Assembly (NCBI RefSeq): GCF_001625595.1
Contig: NZ_AUXT01000163.1
Location: 1-55,553 of the forward strand
Direction of reading: 5' to 3'
Length of the DNA stretch: 55,553 bases
DNA from: Pseudoalteromonas luteoviolacea NCIMB 1942
Lineage (GTDB): Bacteria; Pseudomonadota; Gammaproteobacteria; Enterobacterales; Alteromonadaceae
Shown here one piece after another: positions 1 to 7,466 of this stretch. Every line of letters starts with the position of its first letter. Within the stretch, counting starts at the first letter, position 1. The notes beneath the pieces are model-generated. The model made no database searches. It was not told the DNA's origin and saw only the letters and a program-made list of their open reading frames with translations. The translations under genes and the position numbers were made by a program.

Positions 1-10
1 TGCCGCTCCA
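1..10 (+). tRNA. 3' end of a tRNA-Gly (cut by window edge)
   Basis: The first ten bases match the acceptor-stem 3' strand plus encoded CCA of the two complete tRNA-Gly copies downstream, and the next 44 bases equal the spacer that follows the copy at 133-208. The body of this tRNA therefore lies just outside the window. Confidence 0.75.
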
Positions 11-54
11 AATTTTCAGTTTTATTCAACTGATAAAATGTTGAATAAACCTAT
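11..54 (+). repeat. tRNA-array spacer repeat, copy 1
   Basis: These 44 bases are identical to 209-252. Each copy directly follows a tRNA-Gly CCA end and precedes a decayed tRNA remnant. The array therefore grew by duplication of a unit containing tRNA, spacer and remnant. Within the repeat, TTTTATTCAAC and GTTGAATAAA can pair as a hairpin, possibly a processing or termination structure. Confidence 0.8.
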
Positions 55-57
55 GAA

Positions 58-111
58 GCGGCACTAGCTCAGCTGCTAAAACGTTAGACGCGACCCGTCG
101 CGCTCCAGCGG
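58..111 (+). pseudogene. Decayed tRNA-Gly remnant 1
   Basis: The first 18 bases equal the 5' end of the intact tRNA-Gly (acceptor strand and the TAGCTCAGCT half of the D arm). After that the sequence departs: the anticodon arm is replaced by CTAAAACGTTAG and GCGACCCGTCGC, both small hairpins, and no T arm or CCA end is present. It is not a functional tRNA. It looks like an old, rearranged copy that has been re-duplicated. Confidence 0.7.
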
Positions 112-132
112 AAAATTAGAGCAAACTATGAA

Positions 133-208
133 GCGGCACTAGCTCAGCTGGTAGAGCGCGACCTTGCCAAGGTCGAGGTCACGAGTTCGAACCTCGTGTG
201 CCGCTCCA
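133..208 (+). tRNA. tRNA-Gly (anticodon GCC)
   Basis: A full 76-base cloverleaf can be drawn. The acceptor stem GCGGCAC pairs with GTGCCGC, followed by T and the encoded CCA. The D arm contains AGCTCAGCTGGTAGAGC, the anticodon arm is CGACC-TTGCCAA-GGTCG with anticodon GCC, and the T arm is CACGAGTTCGAACCTCGTG. It is identical to 409-484. Confidence 0.97.
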
Positions 209-252
209 AATTTTCAGTTTTATTCAACTGATAAAATGTTGAATAAACCTAT
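209..252 (+). repeat. tRNA-array spacer repeat, copy 2
   Basis: Identical to 11-54, again placed between a tRNA CCA end and a decayed tRNA copy. The copy after 484 is absent: the last tRNA is followed by unrelated AT-rich sequence, so the array ends there. Confidence 0.8.
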
Positions 253-255
253 AAA

Positions 256-310
256 GCGGCCCTAGCTCAGCTGCTAAAACGTTAGACGCGACCTGTCGCG
301 CTCCAGCGGA
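256..310 (+). pseudogene. Decayed tRNA-Gly remnant 2
   Basis: Same truncated form as remnant 1, with GCGGCCC in place of GCGGCAC at the start and ACCTGTCGC in place of ACCCGTCGC. Those changes would not restore a cloverleaf. Confidence 0.68.
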
Positions 311-331
311 AAAATTAGAGCAAATTATGAA

Positions 332-386
332 GCGGCCCTAGCTCAGCTGCTAAAACGTTAGACGCGACCCGTCGCGCTCCAGCGGA
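332..386 (+). pseudogene. Decayed tRNA-Gly remnant 3
   Basis: Third copy of the truncated form. It lies only 21 bases after remnant 2 with no intact tRNA or long spacer between them, so the repeat unit was shortened at this point. It shares GCGGCCC with remnant 2, showing that these two are the closest relatives. Confidence 0.68.
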
Positions 387-408
387 AAAATTAGAGCAAA
401 ACTATGAA

Positions 409-484
409 GCGGCACTAGCTCAGCTGGTAGAGCGCGACCTTGCCAAGGTCGAGGTCACGAGTTCGAACCTCGTGTGCCGCTCCA
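409..484 (+). tRNA. tRNA-Gly (anticodon GCC), last of array
   Basis: Identical in sequence to 133-208, with encoded CCA. It closes the array. The ribosomal operon promoter begins about 80 bases further on. Confidence 0.97.
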
Positions 485-564
485 ATCTCTCTTTTCTAAT
501 ATTTCTTTATATCAATCTTTTATAACTATTTTCTCTATTAATCCTGAATTATCGTATAAAAACA

Positions 565-593
565 TTGCTTATTTTTAGCTCTATGCGTAAAAT
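565..593 (+). promoter_or_regulatory. Probable sigma-70 promoter of the rpsF operon
   Basis: TTGCTT (565-570) and TAAAAT (588-593) are separated by exactly 17 bases, close to the sigma-70 consensus. They lie about 90 bases before rpsF, directly ahead of the structured leader. A transcription start would fall near 600. Confidence 0.6.
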
Positions 594-609
594 ACGCGCT
601 CTTTCGGCC

Positions 610-681
610 ATATTAGTCGTTCCTTGCCTTAACCCGGCCGGCCGAAACGGGACAAGGCTATACTAACCGTAAGGAATATCC
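610..681 (+). promoter_or_regulatory. Probable S6:S18-type autoregulatory leader of rpsF
   Basis: Three nested helices can be seen in the rpsF 5' leader: TTAGT (613-617) with ACTAA (662-666), CCTTG (622-626) with CAAGG (653-657), and CCCG (633-636) with CGGG (648-651), capped by a GC-rich CCG-containing loop. The ribosome binding site TAAGGAAT follows at once. In many bacteria the S6:S18 complex binds such a leader and represses its own operon. The placement and CCG-rich hairpin fit that known motif; assignment is by eye. Confidence 0.6.
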
Positions 682-1023
682 ATGCGTCATTACGAAATCG
701 TATTCATGGTTCACCCAGACCAAAGTGAGCAAGTTCCAGGTATGATCGAGCGTTATACTGGTTCTATCACTGAAGCTGGCGGTACTATCCACCGTTTAGA
801 AGACTGGGGCCGTCGTCAACTGGCTTACCCAATCGAAAAGCTTCACAAAGCACACTATGTTCTTTTGAACGTTGAAGCGCCAACTGAAGTAATCAACGAG
901 CTTGAAACTTCTTTCCGCTACAACGATGCAGTGCTACGTAACCTAGTTATGCGTACTAAGAACGCTGTAACTGAAGCTTCTCCTCTTGCAAAAGAAGAGA
1001 AAAAAGAAGCAGCATCTGCTTAA
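682..1023 (+). CDS. rpsF: Small ribosomal subunit protein bS6
   Basis: This is ribosomal protein S6, which binds 16S rRNA with S18 in the platform of the 30S subunit. The 113-residue protein starts [15 protein letters not shown], the standard S6 opening. It carries the family segment [18 protein letters not shown] near residues 44-61 and a charged, Ala/Lys/Glu-rich tail. The start has a good ribosome binding site (AAGGAAT). It is the first gene of the rpsF-priB-rpsR-rplI operon, the usual gammaproteobacterial order, and sits behind a leader hairpin that probably mediates feedback by S6:S18. Confidence 0.98.
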   Translation: MRHYEIVFMVHPDQSEQVPGMIERYTGSITEAGGTIHRLEDWGRRQLAYPIEKLHKAHYVLLNVEAPTEVINELETSFRYNDAVLRNLVMRTKNAVTEASPLAKEEKKEAASA

Positions 1024-1060
1024 TCGTTATTGATTCGGATTTGACTCACCTTTAGAGGTT

Positions 1061-1390
1061 ATGGTGCAAACTCAAACAGACCTGTATACAAATCAATTTG
1101 TTTTGTCTGGGGTTGTTTGTAAAACACCGAAATATAGTCAAAGTCCAGCTGGGATCCCGCATTGTATTTTTGTTTTAGAGCACAAATCAATGCAAATAGA
1201 AGCCGACCTAAATCGTAACAGCTATGTTCGTATTCAGGTGGTTGCCAGCGGAGACAAATTCCGAACTCAACTAGAGCATTTATACGTTGGGCAAGGGCTA
1301 CAAGTGCGCGGTTTTTTAAACCGTCACGAAAGCCGAAATGGTTTGAGTCAACTTGTACTTCACGCACAACATATTGAAAGAATTAATTGA
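1061..1390 (+). CDS. priB: Primosomal replication protein N (PriB)
   Basis: PriB is a single-strand DNA-binding OB-fold protein that helps PriA restart stalled replication forks. The 109 residues show the PriB pattern: [25 protein letters not shown] at about residues 11-35, a central [24 protein letters not shown], and ending in [10 protein letters not shown]. It lies between rpsF and rpsR, its conserved place. ATG at 1061 is immediately followed by GTG at 1064; the AGAGG motif at 1053-1057 is better spaced for the GTG, so the true start could be one codon later. Its stop overlaps the longest possible rpsR reading frame but not the true rpsR start. Confidence 0.93.
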   Translation: MVQTQTDLYTNQFVLSGVVCKTPKYSQSPAGIPHCIFVLEHKSMQIEADLNRNSYVRIQVVASGDKFRTQLEHLYVGQGLQVRGFLNRHESRNGLSQLVLHAQHIERIN

Positions 1391-1401
1391 GGAAATTACT
1401 C

Positions 1402-1629
1402 ATGGCACGTTATTTCAGACGTCGTAAGTTCTGCCGTTTTAAAGCAGAAGGCGTACAACAAATCGATTACAAAGATCTAGCTACTCTTAAAAACTATGTA
1501 ACTGAAAGTGGCAAAATCGTACCTAGCCGTATCACAGGTACAAGCGCTAAGTACCAGCGTCAGCTAGCAGCATCTATCAAGCGTGCTCGCTACCTAGCCC
1601 TTCTTCCGTACACTGACTTACATAAGTAA
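1402..1629 (+). CDS. rpsR: Small ribosomal subunit protein bS18
   Basis: S18 partners S6 on the 30S platform. The 75-residue product starts [17 protein letters not shown] and ends [11 protein letters not shown], which is typical and full length. The reading frame is open from 1387, but ATG at 1402 gives the known N-terminus and has GAGGAAAT at the right distance; the longer form is rejected. It is the third gene of the operon, 36 bases before rplI. Confidence 0.98.
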   Translation: MARYFRRRKFCRFKAEGVQQIDYKDLATLKNYVTESGKIVPSRITGTSAKYQRQLAASIKRARYLALLPYTDLHK

Positions 1630-1665
1630 GCCGGCTGATTAATAGTTTTTAAAAGGTGTAGAGAC

Positions 1666-2118
1666 ATGCAAGTTATTCTACTAGACAAGATCGCTAACCT
1701 AGGTAACCTAGGTGACCAGGTTTCTGTAAAATCTGGCTTCGCACGTAACTTCTTATTCCCTAAGGGTAAAGCAGTACCTGCAAACAAAGCTAACATCGAA
1801 ACTTTCGAAGCTCGCCGTGCTGAGCTTGAAGCAAAAATCGCAGAAGAGCTAGCTGCTTCTCAAGCGCGTGCTGAAAAACTTGAAGCACTAGCTGAAGTTA
1901 CTCTAGTTTCTAAAGCGGGTGACGAAGGTAAGCTATTCGGCTCTATCGGTACTCGTGACATCGCTGACGCGATTTCTGCAGTTGGTGTTGAAGTAGCTAA
2001 AGCTGAAGTTCGCCTACCTCTAGGTACTATCCGTGAGACTGGTGAATTTGACGTAGCTATTCAAGTTCACTCTGACGTAACGGCAACTATCAAAGTTATC
2101 GTTATCGCAGAAGCTTAA
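1666..2118 (+). CDS. rplI: Large ribosomal subunit protein bL9
   Basis: L9 binds 23S rRNA at the base of the L1 stalk. At 150 residues it has the usual length. The N-terminal domain [19 protein letters not shown] is followed by a long connecting helix rich in Glu/Ala (about 44-75) and a C-terminal domain beginning near [15 protein letters not shown]. It is the last gene of the ribosomal operon and is followed 12 bases later by a strong intrinsic terminator. Confidence 0.98.
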   Translation: MQVILLDKIANLGNLGDQVSVKSGFARNFLFPKGKAVPANKANIETFEARRAELEAKIAEELAASQARAEKLEALAEVTLVSKAGDEGKLFGSIGTRDIADAISAVGVEVAKAEVRLPLGTIRETGEFDVAIQVHSDVTATIKVIVIAEA

Positions 2119-2130
2119 TTTATTAAGCGT

Positions 2131-2158
2131 AAACCGCACACTCAGTGTGCGGTTTTAT
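2131..2158 (+). terminator. Intrinsic terminator of the rpsF-rplI operon
   Basis: AAACCGCACAC (2131-2141) and GTGTGCGGTTT (2145-2155) form an 11-bp perfect stem with a three-base loop, followed by a T-run. The A-rich left arm makes it potentially usable in both directions. Confidence 0.92.
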
Positions 2159-2470
2159 CCCTCCCCTGAAAAATAACAACGACACAAACTTTCAGTGTAA
2201 AAAATCGGTTTTTAGCACGGTTGCTCACGGAAGATTCACCATACAAGTTGGAAAATTAATCTAAATCACAAAACTTGGCACTGAACCGTTTTATATTTTA
2301 GATGTATATATACTCTAGTAATCACTTGTAATAGCGTACCCATTTTATATAAGTTTTATTTGTGATAATTTAGTTAACTCTTTTGTACTAGGTACTTTTT
2401 TTTGCTGTCCAATTATCATACAGTGTTATTTGTAAGTGATGACAGCGTTATCATTTAGATTAGGAGAACA
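2159..2470. other. Intergenic region between rplI and the pilin operon
   Basis: About 310 bases of AT-rich DNA with no reading frame worth calling. It must contain the promoter of the pilin operon, but no clean -35/-10 pair stands out. A short palindrome GTACTAGGTAC lies near 2386-2396. The ribosome binding site of the next gene (TAGGAGAAC) ends the region. Confidence 0.5.
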
Positions 2471-2890
2471 ATGTTTAATAATCGTTTTGTGCGTGGATTC
2501 ACATTGATTGAGGTTTTGATGGTTGTAGCTTTGGTTGCCATTCTCGCAAGTATTGCAATGCCAAATTATATGGAATATCTACGTAAGGGAAACCGAGCTG
2601 ATGTTCAACAGCTGATGTATCAAGAGGCGGTTGTCCTTGAGCGTATCTACTCAAGAAATGGTGGCTACCCAGATACACATACTCTGGCGCAAAAATCGAG
2701 TTATTACACATTGGGATATAACCCGCGAAAAAAACCAGACGGTGCCGCGGGAGATTACAGAAATTTAGGATTTGAGATAACTGCCACACCAATAGCTAAT
2801 TCAACCCAAGCTTCAGATGTATGTGGTGTATTAACGCTCGATGAGCAGAGTACAGAATCTTCACAGGGGCAACATAATGATTGTTGGTAA
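2471..2890 (+). CDS. pilE: Type IV pilin-like protein (PilE family)
   Basis: A type IV (minor) pilin of 139 residues. It has a short basic leader (MFNNRFVRG) and the prepilin peptidase site G|FTLIEVL with Glu at mature position 5, then a hydrophobic helix VVALVAILASIAMPNY that serves as both membrane anchor and assembly core. The segment RADVQQLMYQEAVVLERIYSRNGGYP matches PilE-type minor pilins, and two Cys near the end (VCGVL and DCW) could form the D-region disulfide. The start is set by TAGGAGAAC. The gene opens a five-gene cluster of pseudopilin-like proteins and overlaps the next gene by 14 bases, so the two are probably translationally coupled. Confidence 0.88.
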   Translation: MFNNRFVRGFTLIEVLMVVALVAILASIAMPNYMEYLRKGNRADVQQLMYQEAVVLERIYSRNGGYPDTHTLAQKSSYYTLGYNPRKKPDGAAGDYRNLGFEITATPIANSTQASDVCGVLTLDEQSTESSQGQHNDCW

Positions 2891-3338
2891 GTCTAAAGAG
2901 CAGGGCGTTACATTGATTGAATTGTTAATATGCGTTGCATTGGTTGCCGTATTAGCAAGTTTGGCAATGCCTTCTGTGATCACCTACGTTAAACAAGATA
3001 GGGTAGATTCTAACGTTCATCAGCTAAACAGTGTATATCAGTATGCGCGCAGCGAAGCGGTAAAAAGAGAGCAGACGGTTAAGTTAGTAAAAGATAACTC
3101 CAATTGGCATGTTACAACGGTCATTGCTGGGCAGGAAACCATTTTACGTACGTTTACAATTGAACACCAATCTGTCCATATCGATTTGGTCGATCGTGAG
3201 GTAAGATCTACCGGCGAGTTAAACTTAATGAGCAATATATTGGTGGGTGACAATGACAGCAGTACGCGAGACTATCGATTGTGCATTTTGCGCAGTGGAC
3301 AAAGCTGGGTAAGTGAGGCAGCCGAAAATTGCGCATAG
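2877..3338 (+). CDS. fimT: GspH/FimT-family pseudopilin
   Basis: A minor pseudopilin of 153 residues. After a basic leader (MIVGKSKEQG) comes the cleavage motif G|VTLIELLICVALVAVLASLAMPSV, then a soluble domain with the FimT/GspH features NVHQLNSVYQYARSEAVKRE and a C-terminal RDYRLCILRSGQSWV. The reading frame is open from 2841, but ATG at 2877 gives a normal-length leader and follows CAGGGGC. Minor pseudopilins of this type prime type IV pilus assembly at the inner membrane. The stop overlaps the start region of the next gene. Confidence 0.87.
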   Translation: MIVGKSKEQGVTLIELLICVALVAVLASLAMPSVITYVKQDRVDSNVHQLNSVYQYARSEAVKREQTVKLVKDNSNWHVTTVIAGQETILRTFTIEHQSVHIDLVDREVRSTGELNLMSNILVGDNDSSTRDYRLCILRSGQSWVSEAAENCA

Positions 3339-3802
3339 TGAAGGGGTTTTCACTGATTGAGGTGATGGTGTCTATTGTGATTGCCGGCGTTGCGTTATTG
3401 GGCTTGGCGGGTGCGCAATTGAAATCACTGCAATTTGCAAATAATAGTTTTTATTATACAGTCGCATTGGTTAATGGCCAAAATGCGATTGAGCGAATGT
3501 GGAATGAGCTATGCTATTTTGAACATACTAATCAAAATCTGTTGTTGAAAGACAACCCACGAGTGGCTAATTTACAGCCCACAGATACGCGCTTCACATT
3601 AAGAATACAGCCCGATAGGTACAATGACAAAAATTTTACTCAACTAACTTCAGAACGACGAGATGTAAAATTTGAAGTGAGTTGGCAGGACAGCCGTTTG
3701 AGCAATAATAGTGCTTTAAACCAAATTACTTTAGTAGCAAGTTATGTATATGTTCCAGCCCCAGATCAAACAACAGGTAAATGTGCTCACAATATGCCGT
3801 AA
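3329..3802 (+). CDS. pilV: Type IV pilus modification protein PilV-like
   Basis: A minor pilin of the PilV family, about 157 residues. The leader is very short (MRIVKG), followed by FSLIEVMVSIVIAGVALLGLAGAQLKSLQ, the strongly conserved PilV N-terminus. The fragment NGQNAIERMWNEL corresponds to the usual region after the helix. No ATG is available: TTG at 3329 or GTG at 3338 must start it. TGAGG at about 3313 favours the TTG, while GTG would give the common MKGFSLIE opening. It overlaps the previous gene, consistent with coupling. Confidence 0.85.
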   Translation: MRIVKGFSLIEVMVSIVIAGVALLGLAGAQLKSLQFANNSFYYTVALVNGQNAIERMWNELCYFEHTNQNLLLKDNPRVANLQPTDTRFTLRIQPDRYNDKNFTQLTSERRDVKFEVSWQDSRLSNNSALNQITLVASYVYVPAPDQTTGKCAHNMP

Positions 3803-4313
3803 AGTAGATGGCTATACTTTAATTGAGCTCCTTGTTGCAATGGCGGCTGGCCTGTTTTTGTTGTCTGGCGTAGCCATGTCTTACACCGCAATTAAAAGTA
3901 CGGTGGTGGCAAGTAAAGAGCTTTCTCATGCACAGGAAGTTGTGCGCTATACCAGCCAAACCATGACGCGAAGCATAAAACAAACAAGCAAGTTACCTGA
4001 AGTGATAAACGAAAAATCAGCTTTGCGCGTTCATCAACAAGCGGGGTTGCTAGCCTGTGATGGCAGTGTCCCTGATGTGGGGTATTGGGAGACATATACT
4101 TTAACGAATGGGTATCTGACCTGTGATATTGGTAATGGACCGGTGCAACTGTTACGCGGGTTACAGGCGCTGACATTTGAGAACTCAGGGATCTTGATCA
4201 GTATCTTTGTAACTCCAGATAAATTACCAAAGCAATTTGACGGCAAGATTCAGATTGATATTGCGGCGAGTCGCTTGGTGCTTGATAAAGCTATGTGGCG
4301 AAGGCCAACCTAG
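3783..4313 (+). CDS. pilW: PilW-like minor pilin, short
   Basis: A prepilin-like protein with cleavage motif DG|YTLIELLVAMAAGLFLLSGVAMSY, resembling PilW. The frame is open from 3744, but that start gives a leader over 20 residues long. GTG at 3783 after CAGGT gives MLTICRKVDG, a normal leader, and is preferred (176 residues). The soluble part is shorter than in many PilW proteins and resembles them only loosely (VVRYTSQTMTRSIKQ; GLLACDGS). It could be a reduced PilW or a divergent minor pilin. It ends 12 bases before the next gene. Confidence 0.72.
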   Translation: MLTICRKVDGYTLIELLVAMAAGLFLLSGVAMSYTAIKSTVVASKELSHAQEVVRYTSQTMTRSIKQTSKLPEVINEKSALRVHQQAGLLACDGSVPDVGYWETYTLTNGYLTCDIGNGPVQLLRGLQALTFENSGILISIFVTPDKLPKQFDGKIQIDIAASRLVLDKAMWRRPT

Positions 4314-4325
4314 GGCGGACATTCT

Positions 4326-6140
4326 ATGACGAGTTCTGTACGACAATCAGGTTTTACCCTTGTGAAAGTCATGCTTCTAAGTACTATGGCGAGTGTCGTG
4401 GTATTTACGTCAATGAAAGATACGCTTGTGCAAGAGCGCTTAAGTGGCAACTTCCAAAAGGACCTCAACTCGCGATTGCAAGCCGAAAAAGGCGTGTTTG
4501 CCAGCGCAGATGACCTCAATGATTACGTCAATGCCAATGCGGGAGCCACTGCGGACCAGCTGCTTTTGGCGAACCCTGGGCTAAACTACGGCTCACATAC
4601 TGAAGGGCAATACGCAACTCAACACTCAAAAGTTACCAATGCTGATGGCACTATAAGTATAGAGATAGCGAGTCTCGGTCAAAAGTATGGGCTGGATGCA
4701 TCCAATAATATGGTGGCTATGTTCAAGTATACTGAAGCTGTTTACGAACCCACTTTTAAAAATGCGGTGACGGGCTGTAAAGGCGTTAACCTTTCAGGGA
4801 GCGGCCTAGTGGATAGTTACGACTCTAGGAACGGTACTTATGAACAGACAAAATCCAGCAATGGTGATGTAAATACTGTGATTGGTGATGCGAATGTTGT
4901 GCTGTCTGGACATTCACCGATTGAAGGGGATGTTAAAGCATCTGGTATTTTATATCTCAAAGGCTCTTCTCCGGTGATTGGTAATGTTCAATCTAATACG
5001 GGGATTGACATTTCATATGGCGGCGGATTGCGCGTGAAAGGTAATGTGTTAACACAGGGCTTTGTGATACATCGTGGTGGCGATATATCTGGGGTTGTAC
5101 GTGCCAACGGTAATGTTGAAATGCTATGGGGTGCTGATATTTTGAATGAACAGAAAGAGGCACTTGATATTCAATATGGTGGAACCGGTAAATTTGAAGT
5201 GGCGACTGAGCACTCGCAAGATGGCATTTACTACTCCGCAGCAAAGTTTAATGTGAACCCGAATGTTGAAGCAGTAAGAGTCTACGATCCAAACTCGCCT
5301 GATTATGACCCAGCAAATCCAGACAAGGAGTGCGACCCACTCGCACTGCCCGCGAACATGCCAAATATTATTGATGAAAATAACAATTACTCGGATTTTA
5401 AAGTAGGGGCTCAGCAAGTGTTTGACTTTACACCACATGTAGGTGAATTTACGCAAGGTCAAGGTACGAAGCTTAACTCAACGGCTACTAATATCTATTT
5501 ATTTGATATCAATAAACAAAATCATGGCAGATCCAATAATAAAGACACCGAATATGCTTTTGGTATGAAGAACGTCAATATAGGCAGTGATGGTGTTGTG
5601 AATATTGACGGGGGAATTAATGGCGGTGACGTTATCTGGCTTATCGATGGCGATTTTACCATGGGCGGGAACAGCCGATTAAATATAAAAGACAAGTCTA
5701 GCTTAACCATTTTTGTAACGGGCAAAGTCAATCTAGGTGCCAGTGCGCAAATTGTTACTGAGAAACCAGGGATCACAGAAAGTGGTTGGGGAACATTTAG
5801 TATCTTTTCTTCATATCGGGCAGACCCCAATGATCCGAGTCAACGAAATAAACCTGGTGTTAAGGTGAGTGGCACTTCGTCACTCTATGCAGTTATTTAT
5901 GCGCCCATGACTTCTATTTCAATGACAGGGAGCGGGCAGTTTTTTGGTACTGTTCGTGGTGCGACAATCGAAGCGCATGGTGGCAGCGGTGTACATTTTG
6001 ATGAAGCGCTTAAAGACTTAAAAATAGGCAGTGGCGGCACAGTAAAGACCCCAGCTAAGTTAGTTTTTGATAGTTGGCGTTATAAGCACCCTGAAGCGTT
6101 TAGTGACACTGACAACGATGGGGCTGGTGACACTCAGTAA
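4326..6140 (+). CDS. PilX-like minor pilin with large repeat-rich C-terminal domain
   Basis: A 604-residue protein with a prepilin-type N-terminus: QSG|FTLVKVMLLSTMASVVVFTSM. Mature position 5 is Lys instead of the usual Glu. The following QERLSGNFQKDLNSRLQAEKG resembles the PilX N-terminal family, whose members often lack that Glu. From about residue 150 the protein is rich in short Gly/Asn beta repeats (GDANVVLSGHSPIEGDVKA, GNVQSNTG, GNVLTQG, ANGNVEM), suggesting a beta-helical or bactofilin-like stack. The C-terminus holds DTDNDGAGDTQ, a calcium-binding-like Asp motif. It occupies the place where PilX and PilY1 would be expected, so a role as pilus-tip component or adhesin is inferred, not shown. 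Confidence 0.7.
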   Translation: MTSSVRQSGFTLVKVMLLSTMASVVVFTSMKDTLVQERLSGNFQKDLNSRLQAEKGVFASADDLNDYVNANAGATADQLLLANPGLNYGSHTEGQYATQHSKVTNADGTISIEIASLGQKYGLDASNNMVAMFKYTEAVYEPTFKNAVTGCKGVNLSGSGLVDSYDSRNGTYEQTKSSNGDVNTVIGDANVVLSGHSPIEGDVKASGILYLKGSSPVIGNVQSNTGIDISYGGGLRVKGNVLTQGFVIHRGGDISGVVRANGNVEMLWGADILNEQKEALDIQYGGTGKFEVATEHSQDGIYYSAAKFNVNPNVEAVRVYDPNSPDYDPANPDKECDPLALPANMPNIIDENNNYSDFKVGAQQVFDFTPHVGEFTQGQGTKLNSTATNIYLFDINKQNHGRSNNKDTEYAFGMKNVNIGSDGVVNIDGGINGGDVIWLIDGDFTMGGNSRLNIKDKSSLTIFVTGKVNLGASAQIVTEKPGITESGWGTFSIFSSYRADPNDPSQRNKPGVKVSGTSSLYAVIYAPMTSISMTGSGQFFGTVRGATIEAHGGSGVHFDEALKDLKIGSGGTVKTPAKLVFDSWRYKHPEAFSDTDNDGAGDTQ

Positions 6141-6405
6141 AACCCGCTTTGTATCTGACGTAATTCATGTTCGAAGTCTGTCCAAACCTAGTTATCTGTT
6201 CTAATGAAAAATTAACCAACCTCCTTTAAACCTTTTTTGCAGTCCCTGCGTCTTAATAATTAAATAAAAACACTGTATAGGCGAGTAAATACTCGACCTA
6301 ATATTTAAAAAAGCAACTACATTGAACTTTGATTTTATTTGGCTATTGCTTTTTTTCTGGGAGAGATGTGTCATCATCTTTGCCTTGCAGTAAAGGAATT
6401 TTATT

Positions 6406-6957
6406 ATGTTAGTTGATGCACGAGACGCATTTGCAGACGATACACTTGATGAGCTAGTACTGCGCACTAAACAAGGGGATCAAGTTGCCTTCGCCGCGTT
6501 GTATGAACAGTGCCATCAGCGAGTATATGCGCTGTGTTTAAGGTTACTAGCTGATCAAGCACATGCTGAAGATGCTTGCCAAGAGGTATTCGTACAATTG
6601 TGGCATAAGGTTTCGCAATTTAATGGGCAATCAAAATTTACTACCTGGCTGCACAGCGTGACGTCAAATGTCGCTATTAGTTATCTACGTAAGCAAAAAA
6701 ATTGGCTGACTAAAGTCGTGAGCTTTGAGAACAGTGGTATGGATGAAGCGAGCATTTCGTTATGTGGTGACTTAAATGGTTTGGATAAGCTGATCTTGAA
6801 ATTGCCAGAGCGAGCACGATTAGTATTTGTACTCCATGCAGTGGAAGGGTATCGACACGAAGAAATTGCCACCATGTTAGGCATGGCTGTAGGGTCGAGT
6901 AAATCTCAGTATCACAGGGCAAAAAAGCTGTTACAGGAGTGGTATGAAAATGACTAA
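6406..6957 (+). CDS. ECF-type RNA polymerase sigma factor
   Basis: A 183-residue extracytoplasmic-function sigma factor. Region 2 (about residues 15-90) includes DQVAFAALYEQCHQRVYALCLRLLADQAHAEDACQEVFVQLW and FTTWLHSVTSNVAISYLRKQ. Region 4 (about 120-175) has LPERARLVFVLHAVEGYRHEEIATMLGMAVGSSKSQYHRAKKLL, the -35 binding helix-turn-helix. ATG follows AAAGGAAT. The gene overlaps a membrane protein by 14 bases, the usual layout for a sigma with its anti-sigma factor. Such pairs usually activate their own promoter; no clear ECF promoter could be fixed in 6141-6405. Confidence 0.93.
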   Translation: MLVDARDAFADDTLDELVLRTKQGDQVAFAALYEQCHQRVYALCLRLLADQAHAEDACQEVFVQLWHKVSQFNGQSKFTTWLHSVTSNVAISYLRKQKNWLTKVVSFENSGMDEASISLCGDLNGLDKLILKLPERARLVFVLHAVEGYRHEEIATMLGMAVGSSKSQYHRAKKLLQEWYEND

Positions 6958-7456
6958 ACCAAGTTTTGATGAGTTTTTAGCAAAAAACGTAGAGCAAAGT
7001 GACCGCCCCGAGCACATGCCTCAGCCTCAAAAAGAGCTCTGGTCCGGGATTGAGCGAGCAATTAATGCAGAGTCACCCACAAATGCCTCGCAGTCGAGTC
7101 AACAAAATCGCGTGGATGTATGGCGTCAAGCTACGGCAATTGCCGCATCAACTCTTGTAGGCATGTGTGCTGTGTATTTTAGCATGAAGCCAGCTACGCA
7201 AAGTCCAGTGATGCAAATGAGCAACTATTTCGAGCAGCAAAAGCAAACCTTGCTGGTGCAGTATGGCTCACAGCCTGCTTTGACACATGATTGGCAAGTA
7301 CAACTGCAAGAGCTTGAGCAAGCAGAACAAGCGATTAAAACTGTTCTTGAGAATGACCCAGAAAATGCCGCTTTGTTACAAATGCTCGCGCAGGTTTATC
7401 AACAGCAATTAGATTTAATTAACCGGGTTCACCAACCCCGTTGGCAACAGATTTAG
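6944..7456 (+). CDS. Probable membrane anti-sigma factor (no zinc motif)
   Basis: A 170-residue protein with one membrane helix at about residues 62-81 (QATAIAASTLVGMCAVYFSM), a soluble N-terminus facing the cytoplasm and a helical, Gln/Glu-rich periplasmic part (about 85-170). Start and stop positions show tight coupling to the sigma gene. It lacks the HxxxCxxC zinc motif of the best-known anti-sigma class. Its anti-sigma role is inferred only from position and topology. ATG at 6950 is an alternative start and is better spaced from AGGAG at 6935. Confidence 0.7.
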   Translation: MKMTKPSFDEFLAKNVEQSDRPEHMPQPQKELWSGIERAINAESPTNASQSSQQNRVDVWRQATAIAASTLVGMCAVYFSMKPATQSPVMQMSNYFEQQKQTLLVQYGSQPALTHDWQVQLQELEQAEQAIKTVLENDPENAALLQMLAQVYQQQLDLINRVHQPRWQQI

Positions 7457-7466
7457 GAGAAGTAGG

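Noticed and set aside
1..484. CRISPR-like direct repeats
   Set aside because: The repeats are tRNA genes, tRNA remnants and their spacers; spacing is irregular and the spacers themselves are repeated.
5124..5462. 112-codon minus-strand frame inside the long pilin gene
   Set aside because: Antisense shadow; the plus-strand frame is continuous for 604 codons with a prepilin signal.
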